From Chelonoidis abingdonii (taxonomy: Eukaryota > Chordata > Testudines > Testudinidae), in the NCBI RefSeq assembly GCF_003597395.2, contig NC_133773.1:71725424-71789423 (forward strand): DNA of 64,000 nt, written 5' to 3'. The notes under the pieces are model-generated. The model searched no databases, had not been told where the DNA came from, and saw nothing but the letters and a program-made list of their open reading frames with translations. The position numbers were made by a program, and so were the translations under genes. Every line of letters begins with the position of its first letter. Within the stretch, counting starts at the first letter, position 1. This document shows, piece by piece, positions 35,657 to 45,487 of this stretch.

Positions 35657-35990
35657 TTAGATTTCTAGGTTCTAATCCCAGCTCTGCTACTGATTTTCTC
35701 TACATTCTTGAGCAAGTCAAAAGCAGCAGAGAATCCTGTGGCACCTTATAGACTAACAGACGTTTTGGAGCGTGAGCTTTTGTGGGTGAATACCCACTTC
35801 GTCAGACGTCACCCACGAAAGCTCACGCTCCAAAACGTCTGCTAGTCTATAAGGTGCCACAGGATTCTCTGCTGCTTTTACAGATCCAGACTAACACGGC
35901 TACCCCTCGGATACTTGACCACGTCAGTTTACTCTGCCTCTTATTTAACTCCATTTAGCAGCTGAGAATAATATTTCTTCAGGAGGATTA
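35657..35990 (+). mobile_element. CORE-SINE/MIR, split by a small PLE insertion
   Basis: The left piece 35657-35719 (ctaggttctaatcccagctc, tgctactga, cttgagcaagtca) and the right piece from about 35914 (cacgtcagtttactctgcc) together form a recognisable MIR core. The middle 194 bp is a PLE insertion. The MIR supplies an independent reference for the empty target site. Confidence 0.6.
35720..35913. mobile_element. Minimal Penelope-like palindrome (PLE copy a)
   Basis: Two PLE 3' ends lie head to head. The minus-strand end, 35720-35789, pairs with the plus-strand end, 35809-35879, around a short centre. Both contain the ctgtggcaccttatagacta block found in the other PLEs here. Only the right side continues through a 35-nt extension ending ggatac. 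Flanking 13-mers cttgagcaagtca (35707-35719) and cttgaccacgtca (35914-35926) match at 11 of 13, giving a target duplication. No coding sequence is retained. Confidence 0.85.
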
Positions 35991-36489
35991 ATTATTTAAA
36001 AAACACTTGAATTACACAGGTGAAAGCTGTTACATAGAGCAAGGGCAAAGTATTATTCTTATAACCCTTAATCAGTTCAGACCAATTTTGTGAAAGGTCC
36101 TATTCTTATTACTGATTTTTATTTTTTTATTACTCTGTTTGAACTTAATCTGCAGAATATGCATATCTGGTTTTTAAAAATTACATCTTGGGCAGGAAGG
36201 TATCAGTGTTGTTGATGTACTGGTTCTCTAATCAGCCTTACAAATGGACTCAGAAACCATAAGGTTACTGTCAAGGCTGGTACGCCCAGCATCTCTCTCC
36301 TATTACTGACTTACCATAAGATACAACTGCATATGATGCTGCTCGCCAAGCCCTAGATGATCATTTTAATCCTCTACTAAATATTGTGCTGAACACTTCA
36401 AATTTGGTTCCCATGTACAGGTGCCTCACAAGCCCATTGACCATATGTAGCTGCATTATATGAGTTGAGTGCAACCTGTGGATTTGCTA
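35991..36489. other. Non-coding stretch
   Basis: No gene or nameable repeat is seen. Confidence 0.45.
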
Positions 36490-36950
36490 GTTTGAGCTGA
36501 GCCAAGATCAAATTTTCATGAAGATGGCCAGTTCCAAGATTCATGAACGACTCCTCATGATAAAAGGCCTTATCTTGGATGAAACATAGAACCTGCCCAA
36601 TGAGTGGAAACCACCATCCACTGTGCTAAATCACTTTCCACAACATCAGATATCTCCCAGCTTGCAGAGGTTAATGCAGTTCAATACAAGACTGCAATCT
36701 GCAAAGCTCGTAAGTATACATCCACAGTGGCTTTACCCTCCGACATACCACATTGCTACCAGTGCTCCAGGTGCAGCAGAAAGCAGGTCATAAGACAGAC
36801 TTTAAAGGGTTTCCTGCCAAGAAATCTGTATGCAAGAAGTGGGGAAAAAAAAAAAGAGAGAGAGAGATTTTGGTAGTCTGTAAGCCTGCTGTCAATGTAG
36901 TATCCTTAGTTCTCACAGATGATGATGATGATGATGGTGGGAGCTGAATC
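36490..36950 (+). pseudogene. Possible LINE C-terminal relic with Cys cluster and GAT tail
   Basis: A 90-codon frame (36604-36876) contains CYQCSRCSRK, a Cys-rich cluster like those at the C-terminus of some non-LTR retrotransposon proteins. A (GAT)n run at about 36918-36936 follows shortly, as trinucleotide tails do in some LINE clades. An A-run and a GA-run interrupt it. The clade is not recognised and the assignment is tentative. It could also be a decayed host retrocopy. Confidence 0.3.
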
Positions 36951-36974
36951 CCAGTGGCGTTCTGAATATGACAG

Positions 36975-38820
36975 CAGCAGAGAATCCTGTGGCACCTTAT
37001 AGACTAACAGACATTTCGGATCATGAGCTTTCGTGGGTGAATACCCACTTCGTCAGATGAATGTAGTGGAAATTTCCAGGGGCAGGTATATATATGCTAG
37101 CAAGCAAGCTAGAGATAATGAGGTTAGTTCAATCAGGGAGGATGAGGCCCTGTTCTAGCAGTTGAGGTGTGAAAACCAAGGGAGGAGAAACTGGTCTGTT
37201 AGTTGCAAGCCATTCACAGTCTTTGTTCAACCCTGAGCTGATGGTGTCAATCTGCAGATGAATTGAAGCTCAGCATTTCTTTCTGAAGTCTGGTCCTGAA
37301 GTTTTTTTGCTGCAGGGTGGCCACCTTAAGGTCTTATAGTGTGGCCAGGGAGGTAAGTGCTCTTTACAGGTTTGTATATTGCCATTCTAATAATCTGTTG
37401 TTGTCCATTTATCCTTTTCCATGAGGACTTGTCCAGTTTGGCCGATGTACATAGCAAAGGGGCATTGCTGGCATATGATGGCGTATATTACATTGGTGGA
37501 CGTGCAGTGAATGAACGGTGATGGTGTGGCTGATCTGGTTAGGTCTGTGATGGTAGGTCAGGTCGCGGTGTAGATATGTGGCAAGTTGGCATCGGGTTTG
37601 TTGCATGGATTGGTCCTGACCTAGAGCTACTATGTGCGGTGTGGAGTTGCTGGTGAGAATACGTTTCAGGTTGGCAGTTGCTGTCGCAAGGATTTGGCCT
37701 GCCACCCGAAGGCCTGTGAAAGTGGTGGGATCATTGTCCAGGATGTGTTAGATCCTGATGATGCGTTGGAGGGGTTTAGCTGGGCCTGTATGTGACGGCC
37801 AGTGGAGTCCTGTTGAATTTCTTTCTTGGGTTTGTCTTGCAGTAGGAGGCTCTGGGTACGTCTGGCTCTGTTGATCTGTTTCCTTATTTCAATGCGGGTA
37901 TTGTAGTTTTGAAAATGCTTGGTGGAGATTTTGTAGGTGTCGTCTCTGTCTGAGGGGTTAGCAGATGCGGTTGTACCTCATGCTTGCGCTGTAGAACAAT
38001 GGATCGTGTGATGTTCCCGGGATGGAAGCTGAAGGCATGAAGGTAGGCATAGCGGTCGGTAGGTTTTCGATATAGGTGGTTAATGTGCCCATCAACTTAT
38101 TTGTACCGTGGTGTCTAGAAAGCGGGCCTCCCGTGTAGATTGGTCCAGGCTAGGTTGACTGGTGGGTGGAACTGTTGAAATCGTGGTGGCATTTTTCCAG
38201 AGTCCCTTCCCAATGGGTCCAGATGATGAAGACTGTCATCAATGTAGCGCAGGTAGAGAAGGGTGTGGGTGGACGAGAGTGAGGAAGCGTTGTCCAAGTC
38301 AGCCGTAAAAATATTGGATATTGTTGGGCCATGCAGGTGCCCATAGCAGTGCCACTGATCTGGAGATATATATGTCATCAAATTTGAGAATAGTTGTGTG
38401 TGAGTATAAAGGCACAGAGCTCAGCGCCAGTTGTGCTGGGTACATCAGGGATACTGTCTCTGACAGCTTTATTCATCTGTGTGTGGGATGTTTGTGTAGA
38501 GAGCCTCACATCCATGGTGTAGGATGGTGTTTTCTGGAGGTGACCAATGCATGTGTAGTTTCCTCAGGAAATCAGTGGCACGGAGATAGCTGGAGTGCTG
38601 GTGGCATGGTTGAGTAGAGGTCCACAATCCAGACGTCCTTCATGAGAGTGCCAATGCCCGAGATGATGAGGCGTCCAGGATTCCAGTTTGTGGTCTTGGG
38701 TAGTAGATAGATAAGCCTGGTCGTGGCTCTAAGGTATGTTGATTGTTCCAGTGTTACTGTAGGGAGTGTCCTGAGTAGATGGTGCAGTTTCTTAGTGTAT
38801 TCCTCAATGGCCTGTAGAAT
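36975..38820 (-). pseudogene. PLE copy b, minus half: RT and GIY-YIG endonuclease relic
   Basis: Reading right to left on the minus strand: a reverse-transcriptase segment from about 38820. An ALYTNIPH block lies near 38480-38500. The catalytic YIDD lies at 38234-38245, in an LLYLRYIDD context. The GIY-YIG endonuclease YIGQTGQ block lies at about 37430-37452. The C-terminal tail and the terminal repeat follow, ending at 36975. The protein is 5'-truncated inside the RT and broken by frameshifts and stops. Fragments of open frame remain at 38115-38381 and 37409-37705. Penelope-type RT plus GIY-YIG in this order is diagnostic of the class. Confidence 0.85.
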
Positions 38821-40133
38821 TCCTCAGCTCTCATCCAACTCACGCCCTTCTACCTACGCTACATGATGATATCTTCATCATCTGGACCCATGGGAAGGAG
38901 ACTCTGGAAAAATTCCACCACGATTCAACAGCTTCCACCTCACACAACCTCAGCTGGACCAATCTACACGGAGGCCACTTTCTAGACACCACGTACAAAT
39001 AATGATGGTCACATTAACACCACCCTATATCGAAACCTACCGACCTGATGCCTACTTCATGCCTCCAGGTTCCATCCGGGAACTCACACATCCATTGTCT
39101 ACAGCCAAGCACTGAGGTACAACCGCATCTGCTCTAACCCTCAGACAGAGACTGACACCTACAACTTCACCAAGCATTCTCAAAACTACATACCCGCATG
39201 AGGAAATAAGGAAACAATCAACAGAGCCAGACGTGCACCCAGAAGCTCCTACTGCAGACAAATCCAGAAAGAAATAACAGGACTCCATGGCATCACATAT
39301 AGGCCCTAGCTAAACCCTCCAACGCATCATCAGGGATCTACAACCCATTCTGGACAATGATCCCACACTTTCACAGGCTTGGGTGGCAGCAATCCTTGCC
39401 CACAGACACCTGCCACCTGAAACGTATTCTACAGCACTCCACACCGACCCATAGTAGCTCTAGCTCAGGAACCAATCCATGCAACAAACCCGATGCCAAT
39501 CTGCCACATATCTACACCGGCGACCTGACCTAACCATCCAGGACCTAACCAGATCAGCCCACACATCACCGGTTCATTCACTGCACGTCCACCAATGTAA
39601 TAATGCCAGCAATGCCCTTCTGCTAATGTACATCGGCCAAACTGGACAGTCTCTACGGAAAGGATAATGGACACAAATCAGATATTAGGAATGGCAAATA
39701 CAAAAACCTGTAAGAGAGCACTTCAACCTCCCTGGCCACACTATAGCAGACCTTAAGGTGGCCATCCTGCAGCAAAAAAACTTCAGGACCAGACTTCAAA
39801 GAGAAACGCTGAGCTTCATCATCTGCAGATTTGACACCATCAGCTCAGTTGAACAAGACTGTGAATGGCTTGCCAACCAGACCAGTTTCCTCCCTTGGTT
39901 TTCACCCTCAACTGCTAGAACAGGGCCTCATTCTGATGAACTAACCTCGTTATCTCTAGCTTGCTTGCTAGCATATATATACCTGCCCCTGGAAATTTCC
40001 ACTACATTCATCTGACGAAGTGGGTATTCACCCACGAAAGCTCATGATCCGAAACATCTGTTAGTCTATAAGGTGCTACAGGATTCTCTGCTGCTTTTAC
40101 AGATTCAGACTAACACGGCTACCCCTCTGATAC
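38821..40133 (+). pseudogene. PLE copy b, plus half: RT 3' part and GIY-YIG relic
   Basis: The plus copy begins abruptly in mid-RT at 38821 (ctctcatccaactcacgcc), just before the YLRY block (frameshifted just after it). It continues through the MYIGQTGQSLRK segment of the GIY-YIG domain near 39626-39665, then the region encoding EHFNLPGHTIADLK (about 39716-39757), the C-terminus and the terminal repeat at about 40012-40133. Frameshifts and stops are frequent. The longest open pieces are 39479-39667 and 39758-40015. It is a more truncated sister of the minus half. Confidence 0.85.
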
Positions 40134-40230
40134 CTGAATATGACAGGAGATCACCACACTACTAAGTGCAAGCCAGTGGCCATGAGATGAAGATATTAGT
40201 GTATTCTGGTTCACTTTATACTATAACTAT

Positions 40231-40888
40231 GGCCCTGCCAGATTAGTGGTCCATTTTTGACTAGTTTCATGGTCATAGGATTTTAAAATCACAAATTTCA
40301 TTATTTCAGCCATTTAAATCTAAAATTTCACAGTGTTGTAATTACAGGGATCCTGCCCCAAAAAGGAGTTGTTCAGTGGTGTCAAGGTTATTGTACCATA
40401 GCAGTACTGCAGCCACTCCCTTACTTCTGTGCTGCTACTGGCATCAGCTCTGCCTTCAGAGATGGGCAGCTGGAGAGCAGTGGCTCCTGGGTGAAAGCCC
40501 AGCTCTGAAGGCACAGCCACTGCCAGCAGCGGTGCAGAAGTATGGATGACGTGGTATGGTATTGCCAGCATTACTTCTGTGCTGCTGCTGGCAGGGTGCT
40601 GCCTTCAGAGCTGGGCACCGGGCCAAGAGCCACGACTCTCCGGGCACCCAGCTCTGAAGGCAGCACAGGAATAAGGGTGGCAATACTGTGACCCCTCCCT
40701 CCCTAAAATAACCTTGTGACACCCCCCCCCTCCACAACTCCCTTTTGGGTCAGGACTTCCAATTTGAGAAACGCTAGTGTCCTCTCTGAAATCTGTATAG
40801 TACAGGGTAAAAGCTCACAAAAGACCAGGGAGAGACCAGATTGCACGATCCATGACATATTTTTCATGACTGCGAATCTGGTAGGGCC
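40231..40888. mobile_element. Foldback MITE, hAT-like, 8-bp TSD
   Basis: The ends are inverted: ggccctgccagatt on the left and aatctggtagggcc on the right. Flanking 8-mers ataactat (40223-40230) and ctaactat (40889-40896) match at 7 of 8. The interior is built from facing repeats containing ctgccttcagag and cagctctgaaggca units, so it folds into several hairpins. There is no coding content. The 8-bp duplication suggests mobilisation by a hAT transposase. Confidence 0.75.
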
Positions 40889-41109
40889 CTAACTATAATT
40901 CCCAACCACCTCTACACTGTGCTATTTGTCAGCTCCCAACTTGAATTGCATCTTCCAGACATATACCCCAAAGGGTATAGAAGATCTCCCATCCCCATCA
41001 ATGGTTATTTTACAGCTAGTCTCAAATACAAGGTCTGTAATACCCAAGGGAAAATCTATGTAGCCTAAGAGAGAGAGTTTCTATTTTAGTATGGAATCAT
41101 CAAAGAGAT

Positions 41110-43070
41110 CTTCAGATGGTATGCGATCTGAATAGTATACAGCCTGTCCTGCAAACTGAAGATGGGCTACAACCAGCAATCTTCCTTGACTTTCCTGAAG
41201 TTTTCACTTGTACCACAGGCATTGCAAAAATCTTCAATCATAAGATCCAGCTAAAAAACAATGTTGGGCTATACAGCATAAAGTATGAAATGTACCAATT
41301 GCACTGAGACAACTGGCCAAGAAGGAGATTCTGAAATGATGCAAAACAAATATCATTGAGCCTGCTGATTAATCAGAATGGATTTCTCCCATTGGTCTCA
41401 GCAGGAAGCCTAATAGTACTATCTGCATGTGTGTGGACTTGAGAGATCTAAACTCCAACACTGTTATGGATTATCATGCTCTACCCAATATCAGTGAAAT
41501 GCTGCTCACCTTGAAGGAGGCAAGACTTTACAACCCTTGATTTATCCTCAGCTTACCACCAGATCACCTTAATGGAAGAGTCCCACAAATATTCAACTTT
41601 CTTCACTCCAGAAGGTTTGATGCCCAAACAACATCCATTTGAATTGTAAGCCTCTGTACCTTCCGTACTCCGAGGCATGGGATCTTCAGACAGATGAGGA
41701 GTTTTACTTTTAAGATGACATTCTAGTGTATGGCGAAGATGAATACTAACATGTCCTCCTATAAAAGGTTCTAGAAACACTTTGACAACATGATTTTGCC
41801 ATCAGCAAAAAGAATGAGTCAATATGGAATTGACATAGTGACATATCTAGGACATACAATTCTCAGAATGACATGCAGCTAGAATCAGTCTTGGTGAAAA
41901 CGAATTCTGTTGTACCAGAGCCTGACAACAAGGTCAAACTTCAATCCTTCTTGAGTTTTGTGTGAATACTATTCAAAGTTTGTATAGCAGTTTGCTATGA
42001 AAGTAGTGCCTTTGCATCATCTCCTCCTAAAAAAGGATGTAAGGTTTGAATGGGATGAAGTGTGAAAGAACAGCTTCAATGAGGTAAAACATGCAATTTC
42101 CACCAGCCTGCCTCTTAGCCTTCTTTGATTCGGGGAAGAAAACAATTATCACAAGTACTCCTGTTCTATTCACTGTAAAGATTACCACTGAAATAGTGAT
42201 TAAATTCATCTCATCATTCTTAGCCTGAGAAGATTTCTCAAGGAATTGGTAATGGACAATAGAATGCAGTTGACTTCTCCTGATATGCAACACTACTTCA
42301 GTAGCAATGGTATCAAGTACAAAATGGTTTTTTTATATTATCCAAGACTTAGTGGCCTATTTTAAGAGAATAAACAGACTAGTGAAAGAAAGGTTGCTCA
42401 ATCTTTCCTTAAACAGTTCCACTGTAAATATTTCAGTGCTCTCTGTATTTAAAAAGAGAAGTCAATGCCATTGACCTAGTAGAATTCAAAAATAATGCCA
42501 TAATACATTTTTATGACCATATGGTATAGGGCAGGGGTAGGCAACCTATGGCACACGTGTCGAAGGCGGCTCTGGAGCTGATTTTCAGTGGCACTCACAC
42601 TGCCTGGGTCCTGGCCACTGGTCCGGGGGGGCTCTGCATTTTAATTTAATTTTAAATGAAGCTTCTTAAACATTTTTAAAACCTTATTTACTTTACATAC
42701 AACAATAGTTTAGTTATATATTATAGACTTGTAGAAAGAGACCTTCTAAAAACGTTAAACTGTATTACTGGCACGCGAAACCTTAAATTAGAGTGAATAA
42801 ATGAAGACTCGGCACACCACTTCTGAAAGGTTGCCAACCCCTGGTATAGGGGGAACCAACTGATAAGAGATCAGATTTCAGTTTCCCAAGAGGTGTTGCT
42901 TTAGCTAGAGAACAGAATTATATTTCCAACACACCTCTGAACAGCATATTAACCCACAGAAACCTTTCTACCAACACTACAAAAAAGATTCTGCATGGAC
43001 TCCTCCTGAATACTACCACTCTGAAATCTGTCATGCTGACTGTCACTTCAAAAAATTGCCAGTTAGATCC
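41110..43070 (+). pseudogene. Gypsy-type LTR retrotransposon pol relic (lineage 1)
   Basis: This is a decayed pol region. An FPEVFT motif at 41182-41199 precedes the reverse transcriptase. TTLDLSSAYHQI at about 41530-41565 is the first catalytic-Asp block of Gypsy RT. TYLGHTI at about 41841-41861 is the post-palm block. An RNase H-like region follows to about 42240, and weaker spacer or integrase-like sequence to about 43070. Many stops and frameshifts are present, and no LTR could be assigned. A hAT MITE at 42532-42843 interrupts it. Its RT differs from the second Gypsy relic at 52 kb, so these are two lineages. Confidence 0.7.
42532..42843. mobile_element. hAT MITE with perfect 8-bp TSD
   Basis: The ends are inverted: caggggtaggcaacct on the left and aggttgccaacccctg on the right. 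The exact 8-mer gtataggg flanks it at 42524-42531 and 42844-42851. It is 312 bp, non-coding, and lies inside the Gypsy relic. TIR sequence and TSD length are textbook hAT. Confidence 0.92.
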
Positions 43071-43484
43071 ATATAAACAGTGACTATTAATTCCTATTTG
43101 TTCATATGTTTTCAGGCCTACAGTAAGTGTGAAAAATGGAAAAAGAGCAAAAATAAGTAGAAGCCTCTAGGTGCTATGATAATATTAACAATATTTCCTC
43201 ACTCTCAGGAACATGAAACTTACATGCAGAATGAGGAGAAAGATAATCTGTTTTTGTTAATTAAAAACTACGGATGGACCCAAACCAAATCCCTGATCAA
43301 AGCACTGCTAAACTTTGGGTTGGGGGTGGGACAATTAAAAATCAAGATGATAATTTGTGGCTTGAGCCTCTCTGTAATAAAATTGAAATAAGCTGCAAAA
43401 AAGGGCATTTTGCTACACTTATTGGAGATAAAAATCTCTCTCTCAAGTGAAGTAGGATTGTTCCATTTACAGCACTCTCTATTG
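43071..43484. other. Non-coding stretch
   Basis: No gene or repeat family is recognised. Confidence 0.4.
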
Positions 43485-43877
43485 CAGGGGTGGCCAACCT
43501 GAGTATGAGAAGGAGCCAGAATTTACCAAAGAGCCACAGTAATACGTCAGCAGCCCCCCATCAGCTTGCCCCCCTCTCCCAGCACCTACTGCCCACCAGC
43601 CGCCCCACCAATCAGTGCCCCTGTCTCCCTCCCCGCACCTTCCAATCAGCTGTTTCATGGCATGCAGGAGGCTCAGGGTGGGGAGGGGGAGGAATGAGGC
43701 CATGGCAGGCTCAAGGGAGGGAGTTGGAAGGGGTAGAGTGGGGAATGGTCCTGTGGCAGAGCCAGCGGTTGAGCAGTGAGCACCCCCCATCACACTAGAA
43801 AGTTGGCACCTGTAGCTCCAGGCCCAGAGTTGGTGCCTATACAAGGCGCCACATATTAAATTCAGAATGACACCCTG
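43485..43877. mobile_element. hAT-type MITE (CAGGGGTGGCCAACCT family)
   Basis: The left end caggggtggccaacctgag is a clear hAT-type terminus. The interior is C/G-rich, and the right part carries ggcacctgtagctccaggcc and ttggtgcctatacaaggc, with a worn end gacaccctg. The target duplication is not recognisable. A 169-codon minus-strand frame across it is a chance frame. Confidence 0.7.
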
Positions 43878-44970
43878 GCTTGCTGTGCACTTACTTGTAA
43901 TATAGACAATCCTCAGCTGATATGCAAAAAACACTTCAAACAGTGTATTTTTGCTACAGTGAAGCTGACTTACTAAAAGTTCTTTCATACAATTTAGTAA
44001 TGTTTATACGAGGGTTTGCTTGTTGTTTTTGTTTTCCCTCATGGTTCTGGCACAGTGCAAGAATTACTGTAATGAGAAAAGTAGACAAGCTTATGGAAAG
44101 CGGTTCACAACTCAACCAAAGAAAATTGTGGTCAAGGTTAACTGAAATGGTTATGTAGAACATCAAAGCCACATGCCACTATCTCAACACCAACAGTAAT
44201 TGAAAACTATATTAATTTTATTGTCTGGAAGTGTGTGGGATTCAGTAATGCTTTGGCCACATATTTTAAAAATAATAGGCAGGGCTCTTGATTGGGGACC
44301 AGATAAGATGGTCTAACTTTGCTGTAATTCTGACTTTGCTATTGCATAATACTGCATCATCACCACCTCTGTGGCTGTGTGTGTAGCACACAAGTAATTT
44401 TAATCATTAATGTTTTGGATGCATTTGGACACTGGTGGGGAATTGCCAGTTGATTAACTGCTGCTTTGGAAAATAGTATTGAATGCAACAGTGTGTACAT
44501 GCTTCAATCTCAAATCAGCTTGTTTCCTTGATCCTGGTATTCTTTGCAGAGGGGAAGCTCCTCTTTCTGGTGTGACTGCTTTGACTGAACTTAACTGATC
44601 ATCTTCTATTGCAGTCTTAATATAAAGCTGAGAACCTCCTTACTTTGTTGTGCACAGTTATTGACTTGCAGACCTGTGTGGATAAAATATCTCCAAGTCA
44701 TTAAAGTTATAAGGATGCCTACTGAATCGCCTTTGGCAGAAATCTATAGAGGAATAAGGATATTTGCAATGTCTGCAACAGCATCAATAACCTAATACTT
44801 TTCTCTGTACACAAGTAAAAGCTTTTCCCTGGAGGATTTTTTTAATCTTGGATACCTAGGCCTCATTTCCCACTCATTCTTAACTTGGTTTCTGATATTC
44901 AGCCCTGTAATCTTGTTAGGTACAAATAAAATCACTTTGATGTGTAGGTGCTATTAAGTAGTTAACCATC
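43878..44970. other. Non-coding stretch
   Basis: No gene or nameable repeat is seen. Confidence 0.45.
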
Positions 44971-44978
44971 TCCTGTAA

Positions 44979-45477
44979 GTATCAAAGGGGTAGCCGTGTT
45001 AGTCTGGATCTGTAAAAGCAGCAGAGAATCCTGTGGCACCTTATAGACTAACAGACGTTTTGGAGCGTGAGCTTTCTGGGTTAATTACCCACTTCGTCAG
45101 ACACAGGTAGTGGAAATTTCCAGGGGCAGGTATATATATGCTAGCAAGCAAGCTAGAGATAACGAGGTTATTCAGTCAGGGAGGGTGAGGCCCTGTTCTA
45201 GCAGTAGAGGTGTGAAAACCAAGGGAGGAGAACTGGTTCTGTAATTGGCAAGCCATTCACGGTCTTTGTTGAGTCCAGAGCTGATAGTGTCAAATTTGCA
45301 AATGAACTGAAGCTCAGCAGTTCTCTTTGAAGTCGTCCTGAAGTTTTTTTGCTGCAGGATAGCCACCTTAAGGTCTGCTATAGTGTGGCCAGGGAGGTTG
45401 AAGTGCTCTCCTACAGGTTTTTGTATATTGCCATTCCTGATATCTGATTTGTGTCCATTTATCCTTTTCCTGTAAGT
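44979..45477 (-). mobile_element. Penelope-like element, 5'-truncated single copy (PLE copy c)
   Basis: On the minus strand this covers the GIY-YIG C-terminal region (RKRINGHKSDIRNGN, then EHFNLPGHTIADLKVAILQQ) and the complete 3' end including the 35-nt extension ending tttgatac. The 10-mer tcctgtaagt occurs at 44971-44980 and again at 45478-45487. Part of that is microhomology with the element end, so the duplication is about 8-10 bp. The open frame 45172-45495 begins in flanking DNA. Its first residues are not part of the element. Confidence 0.85.
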
Positions 45478-45487
45478 GTCCTTATTC

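Larger units (their letters stand above)
36975..40133. mobile_element. Head-to-head Penelope-like palindrome, 3.16 kb, 13-bp TSD (PLE copy b)
   Basis: One insertion unit is bounded by the exact 13-mer ctgaatatgacag at 36962-36974 and 40134-40146. The left copy runs on the minus strand (36975-38820), the right copy on the plus strand (38821-40133). The two share about 1.31 kb as inverted arms. The left copy additionally extends about 530 bp further 5' into the reverse transcriptase. Both outer edges are PLE 3' ends. Only the right one has the 35-nt extension ending ctgatac. PLEs copy themselves by target-primed reverse transcription using a GIY-YIG endonuclease. Confidence 0.9.

Noticed and set aside
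43479..43988. 169-codon minus-strand frame as a gene
   Set aside because: It is a chance frame across the GC-rich hAT MITE at 43485-43877.
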